A model generated the notes under the pieces. It saw only the letters and a list, made by a program, of their open reading frames with translations. It did no database searches and was not told the DNA's origin. 64,000 bases of DNA. Source: Macquaria australasica (Eukaryota; Chordata; Actinopteri; Centrarchiformes; Percichthyidae). The first letter of the stretch is position 1, and each line of letters begins with the position of its first letter. The translations under genes and the position numbers were made by a program. The stretch lies in NCBI GenBank assembly GCA_005408345.1, contig SEMN01000202.1:62001-126000 (forward strand). The letters are read 5' to 3'. Below, one piece after another: positions 1-13,372 of this stretch.

Positions 1-3000
1 CATGTGGAGAAAATGTTATACAGTCCAGTAAGTCAGGAATCAAACTAGAGCACTGCTCTCAGAGGGAAACCTGTGCATTCTGCTTTCTGTGTACATTATG
101 TTACCCTGTTAGTAGAAAGTCTTCTGTATCATTTCAAATGGCCAATGGATCAGTAATGCACAAATCCCACAGTGAAAGAAAGAAGTAAACAACTGAATAA
201 ATAAATAGGCAACTGGAATCAACCCAGAAACCTGACTAGTGCATCCCTAAATGACATTGCTGAACATCAGCTGTACCCAGCTAGGGCAACAAATGTTTTA
301 ATATATTTCTGGTACACATACTTTAGATGTGAAGTGGCAAAACAGCAACATCCGTGGCTGTTCAGATAAAACTGTGTATCAATTGGAGTTAAATTCAACA
401 AAAAATCCCATCTTGCTGCAAAAATATATTTTTGAGTCATCTACCACTGCTAACAGATCCAAATAGGCAAAAAAAACAATCAATCAAACAAACAAAAGAA
501 AAACACATGTGATTAGTTATTTCAGCACAGTTTAATTAGTTGAACTGAATATTTTTGCCCAAATTTGAATGTTTTCACATTAATAACTTTTAAAAAATAC
601 TATCAGTAAGTATCGACAGTAACAAATGAGCTATATATTATTTTTAGACAACATCACTCACTCACACACACACACACTTGGCCTCCTGGCTAGCTCAGCA
701 CATGCCTTCAATGTTTGCAGGAGCCAAAAACTGAATTCAGCCAATCCTGCGACACACCAGGCCTGGTGGTTGAAAAGAGCAGCAATGAAAAGAAGCCACA
801 AGAGAGCGTCTAGTAGTAGCATGCCTGAGACACAAAACACAAAAACATACCGCCTCCAATACCTATAAACCAATACACATCATTAACACTTATTTCTACC
901 TCCACAAGGCTGGATATGGAACCTGCTGGTGCAGCTGCCATGCTAAATATAGCTGGGCCTGCTCCTTTCAAAGGCATCAGTGGGGCTTGTGTCATGTAGG
1001 ATCAGAGGATAAGAGAGATGCTCCAGTTAATGTGAGCTGCTGTCGGCCTCCAACCCGGATGAGGAGAGTGAGTGCCAAACTAAGCGTCAAAATGATTTCA
1101 GTTTAAGAAACATTTGGTCCCTGAGAAGGACAGAGAGAGTCTCTCTCAGTGAGAGCTGCTGTTTCATTTCCAAACATCTGCCTGGCTTGGACAGATGTGC
1201 ATCCCTTGGACTCAAAGTGTTGATGGATGGTGAGATGGGGAGGATGCAGTAATGGTACCTCCTGCCTATCTGGATGCTGCAGTATCCTTGTTAATATATT
1301 GGCTCTATGTGAATAGGCATAAGACAAAACTTTAATTAAACCACTATTTAAAGATACAGACTCCCCCATACATAACCGACGATGTTTTTGAAAATAAAGC
1401 CAATTCTTTTTTATCAAATGTAGATAAGAACATTAAAGATGATAACATAAAGTCCACTCTATAAATGAATAAAATCACAACATTGCAATTTTCATCTGAT
1501 GTTTATTCGTAGTAGCAGGCTGAGCTATATCATGAGCAGCCGTTTGTAGCAGGGGAAGCACAGCTCGTGTCGATATCAAGGACGTAGGTCAATGAGCTCA
1601 GCTCTGTTGTGGAATTACACTGTCCTGTCAGAACAACAGGATTAGAGCTTGGTGTCCCTCTTAAAACCAGACACTCACTCTGCTGACAAAAAGGAAAAAA
1701 AAAAAAAACCACACAGTCGAACTGGGGAGAGACCAAGGACAGCCTAATAAAAGCAGGTGTAAAATTTGTAGAAAATTGAGTGGAGAGGAAGGAGAGTCAA
1801 TGTGTGCAAGGTGAATTGTGGACATGTAAATGCTTAGCTGCCCCAAATTGGAGCAATGGCGATGAGGGGGCTACGATTGATGGGGCTGGTTTGTGTGTGT
1901 GTAAGAGATGGGGGAAGGGGTGCTAGACGGCAGTCGCTGGGCACAGAGCCAGGAATGCCATCGCTGCAAGCCAAACAAGAGCACGGCGAGCCCTTGGGAG
2001 AATGCTTGCTAGCAACCACAGCAGCAGCCGCCACGGCTATGGCAGAATGTGCAGCCCCTCTGCTCTTCTGCGCAATCGCACTTCAGGGCAACACAGCTTT
2101 TTAAACTTGCTCTGAAAAATATCTGATATGCCACAGTGTTCAGCAGGTTTTCATATGCACAACCTCAAATGCGCCCGGAAAACAAAACAGTACTACCTTT
2201 CAAAATTGTGTGAGGGTTTAAAAACTGCTGGGTAAGCACCGACAAAGTCCTTGTGCTCTGCAAAGAGGATTGCACTCTCTAAAGTACTTGAAGCTATTCT
2301 CAGTGCGGTCATGTTAATGCTTTCTGACCCGGCCTGACGACAAGGAAAAGAGAAACTTATGCTGCACTCCTGGCACTCTGAACTGGCCCTAAAATAACTT
2401 GTATGGACATACTCCAAAAGCACAGCCTGCAGTCCCAATGTCAGTTGTCTGCTCCAAAAGTAATGGGAGCACTTTCACGAGCCCGCTTGATTTATTGGTC
2501 CAACAGATCAAAGAATATCCCTAACAAATGTCTTATTAAAGTCCAATCACGTAGCTTTCTCACCGTTTCCACATTTGTCTTCATAAATCGAAAAAAACCA
2601 AGCCTCTGTGTGGAGCAATATCCTGTACATAAGGGAGAGCTCACATAACTCTGAGCTACAGAAAGACCGATTGTGTGCTGCAGATTAGGGAAATGCTTTA
2701 AAGTAGCATTTATCTAAAAAATACTGCCAAGAGTCTGACACCCCATTACAGAGAATTAGAATTTGTTGAATGCTGAAAATGATAGGTGCACTGCTAACAG
2801 CCTTAAAGTAGTAATCTGTACAAAAATATAGCAACTACCTGTCCAGCATTCAAAAACCAAAACAGGATGAATGGAACTAGCATTCAAGCAAACAAGCTTT
2901 TGAAAAAAAAAAAAGTAACTTCAAAACAGAAACCAAATTTCTTTGACAGCAATAAACTGCTTTTCAGAGAATGCAAGCTCATCTTTTCCACTGAGGACTC

Positions 3001-4411
3001 CAGCTAAGCATCTGATCACTGACACCAAACAACCCGCCAAACCAAATGACACAATCTGGCAAAATGCCCCTCAGCCCTCTAGTCCAGCGCTAAGCAAAAA
3101 GCCATCGAGAGTTTGAAAGTGAGGCTATGATCTAAGCCTTATAGTAATCACAGCATTTAGTGGCCTGTTTTTGTTATCAAGCCCCCTTTGGCGCCTCTCT
3201 GTGAATACACACTGCCTCTTTCAGAGGCTTGGGTGCTGACTGGGGCCCCTGACCCGGCAGGGACAGAAAAGACCCCCACCCCCTTCCCTTTTCCACCACC
3301 ATCTCTTCATCCCTTGCCAGGCCCAGGAGCAAATTACGGACTCCAACACAATAATAAAACCAGCAGGCCCCAAAGCTTACATCAGCCTGCCCTCTACATG
3401 CATCAGGGTGCTGGCATTCCCAGTCTGTACACACTGCCTTCTCCGTTAGGAGTGTGTGCCGCTGCATGATATGAAGCTGCAGCAGCAGCCGGGCAATGAT
3501 GGTCATCTCTATGGTGAAGGGAATGCAGGAAGCAATCATTAACGCATCATATCACAAGGTTTAAACAACTCTGTGATGCTCAAACCATGGACCCACAAGT
3601 TAGATTTCCAACAGATGCAGTTCATGAAATATTAAGCAGTCTGGCTACAATTTCAACATCCAACCCAATGTCAAAGCAATGAAATGCTTAGTTAAGACAG
3701 AGGTCTCTAATCTCAGCATTTGTATTTGCTGTATAAAAAGTAGCCACTCACACAGCATTTCTTATAAAGGTGAAGGCCAGCAGTTACCAAACTACTGGCT
3801 ATTCAATAGGTTAATGTCTGAATGGATAAGGATGCATAGCAAGAAATATTCTCAGTAAATGAAACTGGAAAAGCAACCGTATGTGGACATGAGTACAGTA
3901 ATTAAACTCGGCTTGCTAATGCGTTTACTGCCAATCAGGTGATGCACGGGCATCGCTCTCTGCAGCACGGAGCATGTTTTGTGAGAGTGAGCTGCAACAA
4001 TATCCATGTCAACTCTCCTACACACCGATGCAACAGCAAGCGTTCAACCAATGCCTGCCAAGCTACTCAACAAGCAATAACACAGGGTGCCCTTGAATCA
4101 TTTTAACTGTGAAGCCACTGTGCAGTCCAAGCTACCACTACGCAACTACAAATAAAACCTACATAATCCGTGCTAAGGTCAGCAACCCATGCACTAACTA
4201 AGAACAAGGACCGAAAGGCCGCCGACAACTGCTATAAAAAGCACTCGCAGCGAAGAAAACACTGATGCCAAAGCGGGCTGAGATGAAAATATTCTCATTC
4301 CCATCACAGCCGCCATAGTTAGCTTCTAAATTCCGCATATTTACCGAAAGCGGAAAGCAACAAGGTGCAAGTCTGTCGCGCTGAGCGCCCAAAGGGATTA
4401 ATAAATCCTAC
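1..4411. other. Probable intron of the leftward gene; no confirmed exon
   Basis: No recognisable protein sequence. Exon-like segments on the minus strand include 3381-3508 (annotated separately) and a frame ending at a GTATGT donor near 844. A GC-richer block lies at 1850-2100. Poly-A/T runs occur at 1693-1708 and 2904-2915. Confidence 0.5.
3381..3508 (-). other. Exon-like segment, 128 nt, unidentified
   Basis: A strong pyrimidine tract and AG (TTCCCTTCACCATAG) precede it and a GTAAGC donor follows. It is open for 42 codons starting MTIIARLLLQLHIMQRH and ending CQHPDACRGQAD. No family is recognised. Pseudo-exons with good splice sites are common, so this is only a candidate. Confidence 0.28.
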
Positions 4412-4550
4412 CATGAAGCGTTCAGGAGGTTCTCGTCGGCGGCGGAGCCTCTGCAGCCATTTTGTAATAACTGACCGGAGCAGCAGCTCGAGACGGTTGA
4501 ATCGGTGGTAACGGGGGGAGGGGGGAGGAGCTTCACATTGCCACGTGACC
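4412..4550 (-). promoter_or_regulatory. CpG-containing promoter and candidate first exon of a leftward gene
   Basis: The segment is locally rich in CpG (GGTTCTCGTCGGCGGCGG and neighbours). On the minus strand it holds ACAAAATGGCTGC (YY1-type motif, 4456-4464) and a CACGTG E-box (4542-4547) upstream of it. A donor, TTCATG/GTAGGA, lies at 4412/4411. An ATG in good context at the YY1 motif opens only a 12-codon frame, so the exon is probably 5'UTR. If gene order follows human, the leftward gene beside septin-9 would be tnrc6c. This rests on synteny alone. Confidence 0.45.
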
Positions 4551-4955
4551 TTCAATAACAAAACAAACTGGTCCCACTCCCCAATACCCCCCCCCCAACC
4601 CCCGGCGTTTCCATGACAACTGCAGCCCCTCCATCACTCCCCTCTGCACGGATGCGCTCGAGCTTGCAGGTGTGTGGCCTCGTGCCTCACCCTTCCTCAC
4701 GATATATATCCGAAGAGGAAAGCAGGCAGGTATACAAGTCAACGAACTGCGTGTGTAAAGTGAATCGTCCTGTGGGATAAATAAAACAGCATTTCAGCCT
4801 GCAGTTTGTGCAACATGAACTCGTGCTATGTTTTTACACCAATAGAGGGCACAATTTCTACTATAAACCAATGTTAGTGTTTTACCCCACACTGTGATGC
4901 TATGGTGTCATTTTTATTTTTGTGTCACTTTACATGTGCTGGGGTGATGCCTAAT

Positions 4956-5218
4956 CAGTAGTGGGAAGTAGCCTAATTAAGTACATTTAATCAAGTAGTC
5001 TGCTGTACTTAAGTACAGTTCTGAGGTACATGTACTTGAGTATTTCCATTTTATGCTACTTTATACTTCTACTCTACTACATTTCAGAGGGACATATTGT
5101 ACTTTTGACTCCATAACAGTTATGTGACAGCTGTAATTACTAGTTACATTTCAGATTATGGTTTTTCATGAAACACAAGATGAGCTTATAAAATACAATG
5201 CACTGTTAAAGACTAACC
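4956..5218. repeat. Fish 'AGTACTTAAGTAC' dispersed element, left part
   Basis: It starts CAGTAGTGGGA and contains TACTTGAGTATTTCCATTTT, then TTATACTTCTACTCTACTAC. This pattern belongs to a very abundant fish hAT-like non-autonomous element. It is interrupted at 5218 by another element and resumes at about 5526 (CTAAACTAC...AATATAAAATG). Confidence 0.75.
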
Positions 5219-5525
5219 CAGTGGTTCAACCCCCCCCCCCCCTATTGGGGACCACTTGTCATGTTTCAGATGTTGAAGAGAGATTTCCCCACTAAACTTC
5301 TCAGATGGTTTCATTTAAATAATTGTTCACGGCCCAAAGAGATAAAAGTATCCATTATTTCACAAAAAGTGAAGATTAGAAGAATGTCTAAAAAATGAAT
5401 AAAAACTCATGTAGCAGAATTTTGTTTTTCCTTCTTTTCTACACCATCAATCATCTTCGGACCCCCCAGATTTATCTTGGGAGCTTTTACATGGGGCTCA
5501 ACCCCTTGGTTGGGAACCACTGGTC
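5217..5525. mobile_element. hAT-like MITE nested in another repeat
   Basis: The ends are inverted: CAGTGGTTCAACCCC at the left and TTGGTTGGGAACCACTG at the right (about 309 bp). The flanking 8-mers are GACTAACC and GTCTAAAC, a degenerate 8-bp target-site duplication as hAT elements make. It splits the older element at 4956-5560. It has no coding capacity. Confidence 0.7.
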
Positions 5526-5564
5526 TAAACTACGGAATATAAAATGTTGTTGTTGTATAACATT

Positions 5565-5567
<3 letters not shown>

Positions 5568-5603
<36 letters not shown>

Positions 5604-5612
5604 TATATATAT
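5568..5612. repeat. (TA)n microsatellite
   Basis: Nearly pure alternating TA with two interruptions. Confidence 0.95.
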
Positions 5613-8171
5613 CTTCTTTTTTCACCTATTTGTATGTACATAATAGCTAAATGTTTATGTTTACCTTTGTTCAGCTATGTTGTCCTTTTTATTTGCTGTG
5701 TTTCTATTTCTGTGTAAGTACATTAAGAGTGACAAAAAAACAGAGTCAAATTCCTTATGTGTACATACAGTATACCAATAAAGCTGATTCCAATAACACT
5801 CACGGTCACAAACCAATACAGTAATGGCACTGCAATTCGATCTCACAAGTTTCTGCTTCATTTCAAGTGCAATAGTACAGCCATCGATAGGCTTATGCTT
5901 GGACTGATGCATGATAAACTGGCTGTAATACAGTAGATGAACTTCAAACCACCAAATTCAGATCTATTTTCAATACACTCACTTCCACAAGTCAATATTT
6001 TGGTCACTTAAGAGTGAGAAATTCCCTATGCACATGGCTCAGTGGAAACCTTATCTGCACCATCGAACTGAAGAGAAACAGATAGGATTGGAGTGCCTGC
6101 TAGGCCAATATGTCACCACTCAATGAGCCAGATCAGGAGCTGAATAAATACCCTTGTCTGCATCTCATTAGCAGACACTGAAGTCCACTCTAAATGAGAC
6201 TGCACTGGCATCTGATGGGGAAATGAATCTGGAAACATCAAAAGGTGAACACCCACAAGAAATAACTATGAATCTGATTACAAAGCGCGGCGATCACCAC
6301 CGTGTGCTCGCAATTACACAAGCATCTGTACTCGGTGTCACAGCACAGGCATATGGATTATGGTGTCACCCACATCCGGATAATCGCAGAGATATGCATC
6401 ACAGTGACGGTGGCAAAACACAATTATTCAGTCTACAAGATGATGGAGTGCAAGGGGAGAAGTGTGTGGAGAGGAGAGGAGGGGCGGCACTAATCACGCA
6501 CCATGGTGATGAATCTTCTGTGTGTCATGGCAGTAGATATAAATAATGTATTGCCTGAATCCTTTTCAAAGTTTGTGTGTTTTGTGTGTGTGTGTGTGTG
6601 ATATTTTCACGGTGTACCTCTTCTGACTGTTGTATTCATAATGATTAAAAGATCTATTCAACAATGTTATGAACCTGCATTTTTTTTGTTTTTTGTTTTT
6701 TTGCATTTTAGCTGAGGTTCTTATCTAACATGACTTACTGTATATTGAATGCTCAAAAATGGGTTGAGTGCCTTGTTCAAGGATTATTTAGGAAATATTG
6801 CTGCTGTAGAGAGTGTAATTTGATTCCTTGCCTGTCTATAAATTCAGCTTGTTGTGTGATTCACTGTACTATATATTATATTGATGTTATCTCTGTGCAG
6901 TATGCTGTTGCTGATGCTGTTAAACTGAGCTTACCATGCCTCACCAAAAACAAATTCTACTTCCCTGGTTGTGTGGTCGTTAAAGTGAAGTGGACTGTGA
7001 CCTCTGCAGTCATGGCATATAATTTCATAGGATGGGACCGTGAAGGAGAAGAGATTGAAGGCAGAAAATGGTTCACTGGTAGCTATCCTCTTCACTGTTT
7101 TTCAGTGATAAATACTGCCATTTTCTGTGCCTCTGAACAGGTAGATTTAGATCAATTAGTGATTTTAAATCTGAGAAGGAAAGTAGGTGACAAGGCAGTA
7201 GGTGACACGTTAGTTTACATGTAATTATGCTTTGTAGTTCACTCAATTTGCTCTTGTTTACTTATCAACCAGATTAATGCAGGATGGATTAATATCTCAC
7301 GTAACCTGTTCTGTAACATCTGTAACACTCCTGATATTGTTTTTGTAAACAAAGGCCAAAGAGATGTTTTAATCGTAGAGACAGGCTATGTTTTTGACCT
7401 GCACATGGATGGAGTACCAGTCCCTAGCGAATGTCAGTGAGCTAAGATATGAATATATATAAGTGACACTGATATTTGGCAACCTTGGGCATGTTCACAA
7501 ACTGACTGTTAGGTTACAATTGAAGGACAAAGAGCTAGACAGTAGCTTCCTTTACCCTTGAGTATTAAAGAATGTATAAATAAATCAACGTCTAATTCTG
7601 TGTGAATTCTGTATACTTGCTATATAACTGGCTGACTCAAATAAAGCATCTAAAATGTGTGTGTGTGTGTGTGTGTTTGTGTGTGCGACATTATGTGGTA
7701 AGTTGTTTGGATCCAGACAAGAAAATCTAACCTTGCTGTTTCCACTGTGGACGTTAGCAGCATTGATCAGTACACACAGCCAGTCAATGTGAATCAGAGA
7801 AATTCAATTATGACCTTGGCCAGCTGACCTGTCTGGCAGGAGGGTAAAGTTCAATGATCAGATTGTTACTATATCAACCCGAACCTGTGGGAAATGCAAG
7901 GGGGGTCAATCAAAGTGTCATTTCATACCAAAGAAGAGGCAGGTCTGGGAGACCTCCTGGGAGCAGAGAGACATTTGTATTGATTCAGTTAAAGGTATTA
8001 CCTGGGCTGGAAACAGAGCTCATGACATACACACACAGAGGTGGGTACACATGCTGTCTTAATAGGCTCATGCTTGTTGAAGATTGCACATGTGTAACAG
8101 TAACTTAAGGTAAGATATAAATAATTCACATAATGCTAAATGTCAACAGTGGTGAATTGTAAACATGTCCA
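5613..8171. other. Non-coding spacer
   Basis: AT-rich, with short GT tracts at 6568-6600 and 7656-7676. A 164-codon open frame at 6730-7224 has no recognisable domain and is within chance expectation for the window. Confidence 0.6.
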
Positions 8172-8659
8172 TTTACTAACTGCACGTAAGTACAAATTTG
8201 AGGTATTTTTATTGTACTTAAATATTTCTGTTACATGCTACTGCATACTTCTACTCTCTTACAGTTCAGAGGTTATATTTTACCTTTTACTCAACTACAT
8301 ATATTTGAAAGCTATAATTACTTGTTACTTTACAGATTCCGATTTTACATACAAACGATGCAATGAGTTCATGAAATACTGTTACAGATTAAACTACCCA
8401 GTAGTATATAATTCAAATTAGCTCCACCCCCAGCAACTGCAGTACAATTCTACTTAAACATTAACGCATCAGTTAAAACAATTCAATAATATAACATATA
8501 ATGACATTCACAGGGGCCATTCTTCTAAATTATCAGTACTTTTACTTAATAATACATTATTTACTTACTGTAGGTGACATTTGTAATCGAGTATTTTTAT
8601 TTTGCAGTATTGCTAATTTTACTTGGGTAAATAATCGGAATACCTCTTCCACAAGTGAA
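8172..8659. repeat. Second copy of the 'AGTACTTAAGTAC' element
   Basis: Shares with 4956-5218 the order TATTTCTG...TGCTACTGCATACTTCTACT and TACTTGTTACTTTACAGATT, and continues through ATTAAACTACCCAGTAGTATA to an end CTTCCACAAGTG. It is near full length and old (many substitutions). Confidence 0.7.
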
Positions 8660-8699
8660 TATGACTTTGATAAGGGCAAGGAAGTATTAATAAAATAGT

Positions 8700-11600
8700 A
8701 ATGTGAATTTAAACATATATGTGATGTGTAGAATGTGCACTGATGTTTCATTAGCAAATGAATTTAAATTCTAAACATACAAAATGTTGTCAGGTGTGTG
8801 TAATACAATGGAGGCTGCATGGCGCCGAGCTAAATCTTATGTTTGAAGTGTAATGAGACAGCAGGTGCATTAGAGTGAGTAAATGATGACATTGCTTATG
8901 TCAGCGTCAGTCTTCTGCAAACTGGAGGGAGTCCATCAGAATGGGTCTGACGTGATGCAGGACACCAGTATTTATGCTTAACTTGGCATCCCATCCTGTT
9001 TCTCAAAAAAATCCAAATTTTTTTTGAGAAACAGGCTTAACTTACACAGTATTTTATTTCTTACTTATACCCCCAGCAGATTTTGCTCCCCATAGTCCAA
9101 GTGAGGTGTGCGAGGGAGCCAACGACAAGTGTTAGAGTGATCTAATGCAGGGGTATTTTCTCAGAAAAGCTGGGAAACTGGAGGATGTTGGTGTTAGGAG
9201 GAGTAGAGGCGAGTAAAGAATAAACGGAAAGAGAAGATAATCCACAATGTTGAATGGCCAGACATTACAAGTATGAAAGATATTTCTTTTTCACACACTA
9301 AAGGCATAGAAGCATTCATTTATTTCATATATAACCATGAATCATCAATAAAACAGACTGAAGGTCTCTCTTTCAGCATGTTGGCCATTTTGATGCTTCT
9401 GTCACTGATGTTTGAGTTCCAAATAAGAAAAGACTATGCATTTAGTTTGAGTGATACATCATCATACTTCACCTCATAGATTGTGCAGTAATAGAAAGAG
9501 AGATACGTGATGGTGCTTTGCAGCTAATCAGACATGAGCTGTGTGGGTGGGCATTAGCCCCCCATACAGACTGTGTTACGTTTGCAGAGCGGCACTCAGC
9601 GCTAATCAGATTTATGGCATGCATAAACATAATTGTGTGCCTTTATGGATTCAATTGAACAATTAAGCTCTGGCAAACATTAATTTGCCTTCTCAATGCT
9701 TTTTTTTAAGCTTTCTGTCCCCACTCTTTCTAATTCTCTGTTTCTCTGTGTCATGTCTAAAATACCCCCCCCCCACCCTTCCTCTTATGACCATTGTTAC
9801 ATCTTCTTATGTTTACTCAGTTAAGCACATACTGTATGCACAAACACAGAAATACATAAAGATGTGAAGCACATCTCTCCCACAGAGAGAAGACATATTG
9901 GGAGGAAGAGATGACACAGTAATATGCTATGAAAGCTTGTCTTGTTTGTCATCCTTCAAAGTCAGCGCATCCCATTGCTGACCGCACCTGCCAAGGTCAC
10001 TCTGCTGTTTGGGGTGGGGGTGGAGAGTGTCGAAAGTGCTACAGTGCTAAAAGCGTCACCCCACCAGCAGCTATGATTGTTTCTATTTTCATTTGAGATG
10101 AGATTAAAGTCCTTGGGGGCAAAGATATCAATCTGTTGTAACATAATGAGTCTTTTCTAGTGAGCAAATAGACACTTGGGCCAACAATGGCCACGGTCGA
10201 TATTTGTCTGCCACTCATGATTACATGCACAGAAAGCAGGAGAGAAACAGAGTGACAAAGAAAGACTAGGCACAGAGCGTGAGAGAGATAGCTAGAAGGA
10301 AAGACCAGTCTTTCACCAGAAACAAAGAATGCACATGTGTTCGTAAAACCATCATCATAAACTAATTTCAATTAACAAGAGCATTGCAACAATCTCTGTA
10401 AGCTGAGTAGTCAATACAGTAAGGAAACTATGACGTATACACTGCATATCTTCATCTACTGCTTTAATACCACTGGGAGCACAGATGTGTTGGGTGGAAT
10501 AATACTGTAATAGTAATAGTTGCTACACACACACACACACACACACCATCCTCTTCTCTCAGCATCCATGTGTCAGAGTGATGAATGTCTCCTTCCTGTG
10601 AGTGACCTCCAAGGTCAGCGGTAGTGGGACAAATGCAGCCTGGCTGCCTCATTTCCCCGGCAGCTACAGCAAGGTAACAGCTCAGGCATAATTCACTATC
10701 GCTTGGCCACAGCTCTAATCGCAAATGTAATCAAACTGGCTGGGGTGCTACGGGCTCTGCAGCGCTGGGCTGGACTAGAACAGGGTGGAGTGGGCTGAAA
10801 GGAGGATTTGTTTCATTGTTTTTGAAGCTGGAGCATGCAGTCTGTATACACATGCACAAGTGTCTGATGCAACACATTCATGTTAAACTGCATCCAGGAT
10901 GCCTCACACACACATTCCTACACAAGGTCCAAAGCCTTTATTACACTGCATCATGATACAGAGCACTGCACTTGCATTACTGTCAAGTCCACCATCTGCC
11001 TATGTGACAGACCACACTTTAGCAGACTGCTGGCATACATGTACATATGAAAACATGCTGGACATACTTCACTACACACACTCAGTTACACTGAGAGAAA
11101 GAGAGGATTAAAATAAAACTGCAACACTAAACCGAGTGAGGAATCAATCAGTCACAATCTATGGGAACATACTTTAGGATTATTAAGCAAAACTCCATAT
11201 GCCTTGTGACCAAAAACTGTTTGTTCTGTTCCATCATGTATGCCACCTCTGCCTTGGGATGTGCCTGTAAATTATACATAAGTATGTCATTACGCACAGA
11301 AACCAATGACAGTGGCCTAATGAATATGGGCAGCGTCGCTGTCTGCAGCATCCCCTCACTGGAGAGATCCTATCTAGGCCACAGCATCAATCTTCCTGTC
11401 AGCACTGCAGCAACAGCTATCTATTCCTCGCCATCATAAACAGATATATTATTCATGAATTAGCATTATTGTCCACTTAATTATTCAGCATGTCTTAATC
11501 ATCTGGCAGATAATCTATTCCAGGTTCTGGGAAATTAGATAAGGAAAGATAACATTGTTCCAAGGGTCTCACCGTCTTGAGGTAAGTGTTGAGTGTTTTC

Positions 11601-12832
11601 TGCTTGAGTGGTTATGAATTTATGAGAGGTTAAGCGTGTATGGGAAGGGTGTTCTGGGATAATTATGTGGTACATTATTAGTAAAAAAAATGGTATGAAA
11701 GGAGGGATAAAGTAGATGAGACAAAGAACTAAACAAGCCTATGATGTATTTAGATATATGGGACAATAAGATGTGATGTTACAAGGATGATGAATTACAA
11801 TTAGCACCCTGAGGACTGTGCACCCCTAAGTAGTATTGAGAACATGAATTTCAATGTTAATGACATAACAATATAGTCATTGCATGTACGCTGTTGCATT
11901 TTGAACTCAGCACACACACACAGGTAGGTTAAAAAAAAAAAAAGCTAAAAGAAAATTATTTTTGTGTTGTTTTATGCCCAAACCTCATCATTTCTCCATG
12001 TGCTTCTCTTTCATAGTCCCCGCTGCTGTCCTCCACCTCTGGCTATGTTCGCTCTCCTGTCACCTCATCTCCCCCTCCTGCAACCATCTACCTTACTCTC
12101 TCTTTGCCTCCTTGTTTTCTAGTCCAGGCACATACACCACAGAGGGCGATGAATCATTCATAGCAGCACATAATGCCCTCGGCCCTCTCCCCAGAGAGGG
12201 AGACAGACAGACAGAAAGACAGTGAGACAAGCTGAGACAGAGGAGAGAGAAGAGGGTCGTAATAGAGAAGCTAGAAATGAAATGGGTTAAGATGCAAGAC
12301 AATACAGTGTGCAATAGATTAAATAGATGTAATCGATTTAAGACATTTGACAATTTAATAAGCTCCGATTTACTGATATGGACATTTTTCATATAGTACA
12401 TAAGACTGACATCATTTTGTGTGTTAATAATACCTCAAGTCAAAGCACTTCTCCTTTTTGTTAAATGAGGTGTCCATACTCTTGAGTACATACAATATTC
12501 ACGCTTAACATCAGGTATGAAGCTGTTTGAACACTGAGCTGCAGCCTTGTCAGAGTCAAAGCTGCACCAAATGAAGCTGAAGCCAATACAAGTATAAGAC
12601 CAAGATGAATAGTGTTTTTCAACGCTATGGCAACATTTTCAACCCCACCAAACCTCTGGTGGGTGTATTCTTACAAAGTCATGTTGTGCAGACAACCTTT
12701 GCTCAAACACAGAGAACTTATCAAAATACCAATGTTTCCAAGACGTAAAAGATTTGAAATTTGGATTTGAAAATTTCACTTATTCTAAGAGTGATATAGC
12801 TTTGGTGACAAACTGGAACATAAAGTTGTCAA
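8700..12832. other. Non-coding spacer with enhancer-like AT-rich blocks
   Basis: Blocks at about 9590-9690 and 11430-11530 are dense in TAAT/ATTA and TTTATGG-type homeodomain sites with little low-complexity sequence, as conserved fish non-coding elements tend to be. No genes seen. Confidence 0.4.
8995..9035. repeat. 17-bp perfect inverted repeat (hairpin)
   Basis: CCTGTTTCTCAAAAAAA is followed after about 6 nt by its reverse complement ending GAGAAACAGG. CTTAAC occurs on both sides (8978-8983 and 9036-9040). Confidence 0.85.
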
Positions 12833-13372
12833 ACAGTGTTGTGGTTTCCAAATGTTCTGTCTGATGTACCCTCACAGACCTGTCAGAGGATCTCAAGTAC
12901 CCCTTCATCAACACAACTCGTTGTGTTCCAAATGTGTTCATTTTAACTGATTTTAAACTAGACGTTATTTAACACTGTCAATTATATATAAGTGGATATT
13001 GTTTCAATATTATGTATTTTTTTCATACAATTGAACTATCAGTGTTTAAGCTATCCAATCAACCATTTAGGCTATCCATTACTTTTAGCAAACTATTTGA
13101 ACTGTTTATTCATAACTTTTAGCTATTTCAACCATTTATGCAGTACTTTTAGCTAACTGCTCGGACTTCCCTGCACGCTTGCTAACTAATTTTCATGCAC
13201 TGTCAATCGCATTACACCTGACTTAATATGTGGATATATATTTTAATCATATTGTCATTTCTTTTTTGTTTTTATTAGTTGAGCTATTCTACGATATTTC
13301 CATGTACGCCCTGGCAGCTGCAGAAGTACCCCCTGGGGTACAAGTACCCCTGGCTGGGAGTCAATGGTATAG
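12833..13372. mobile_element. Degenerate hAT-like MITE
   Basis: The start CAGTGTTGTGGTTTCCAAATG and the end GTACCCCTGGCTGGGAGTCA are decayed versions of the CAGTGGTT...AACCACTG ends common in fish elements. The repeated GTACCCC signature near both ends is also typical. It is non-coding. Confidence 0.5.

Noticed and set aside
2193..2438. Exon-like minus-strand segment with strong acceptor at about 2334
   Set aside because: Good acceptor, but no usable donor before the frame leaves the segment.
6730..7224. 164-codon plus-strand open frame
   Set aside because: No recognisable motif; AT-rich non-coding context; a few frames this long are expected by chance.
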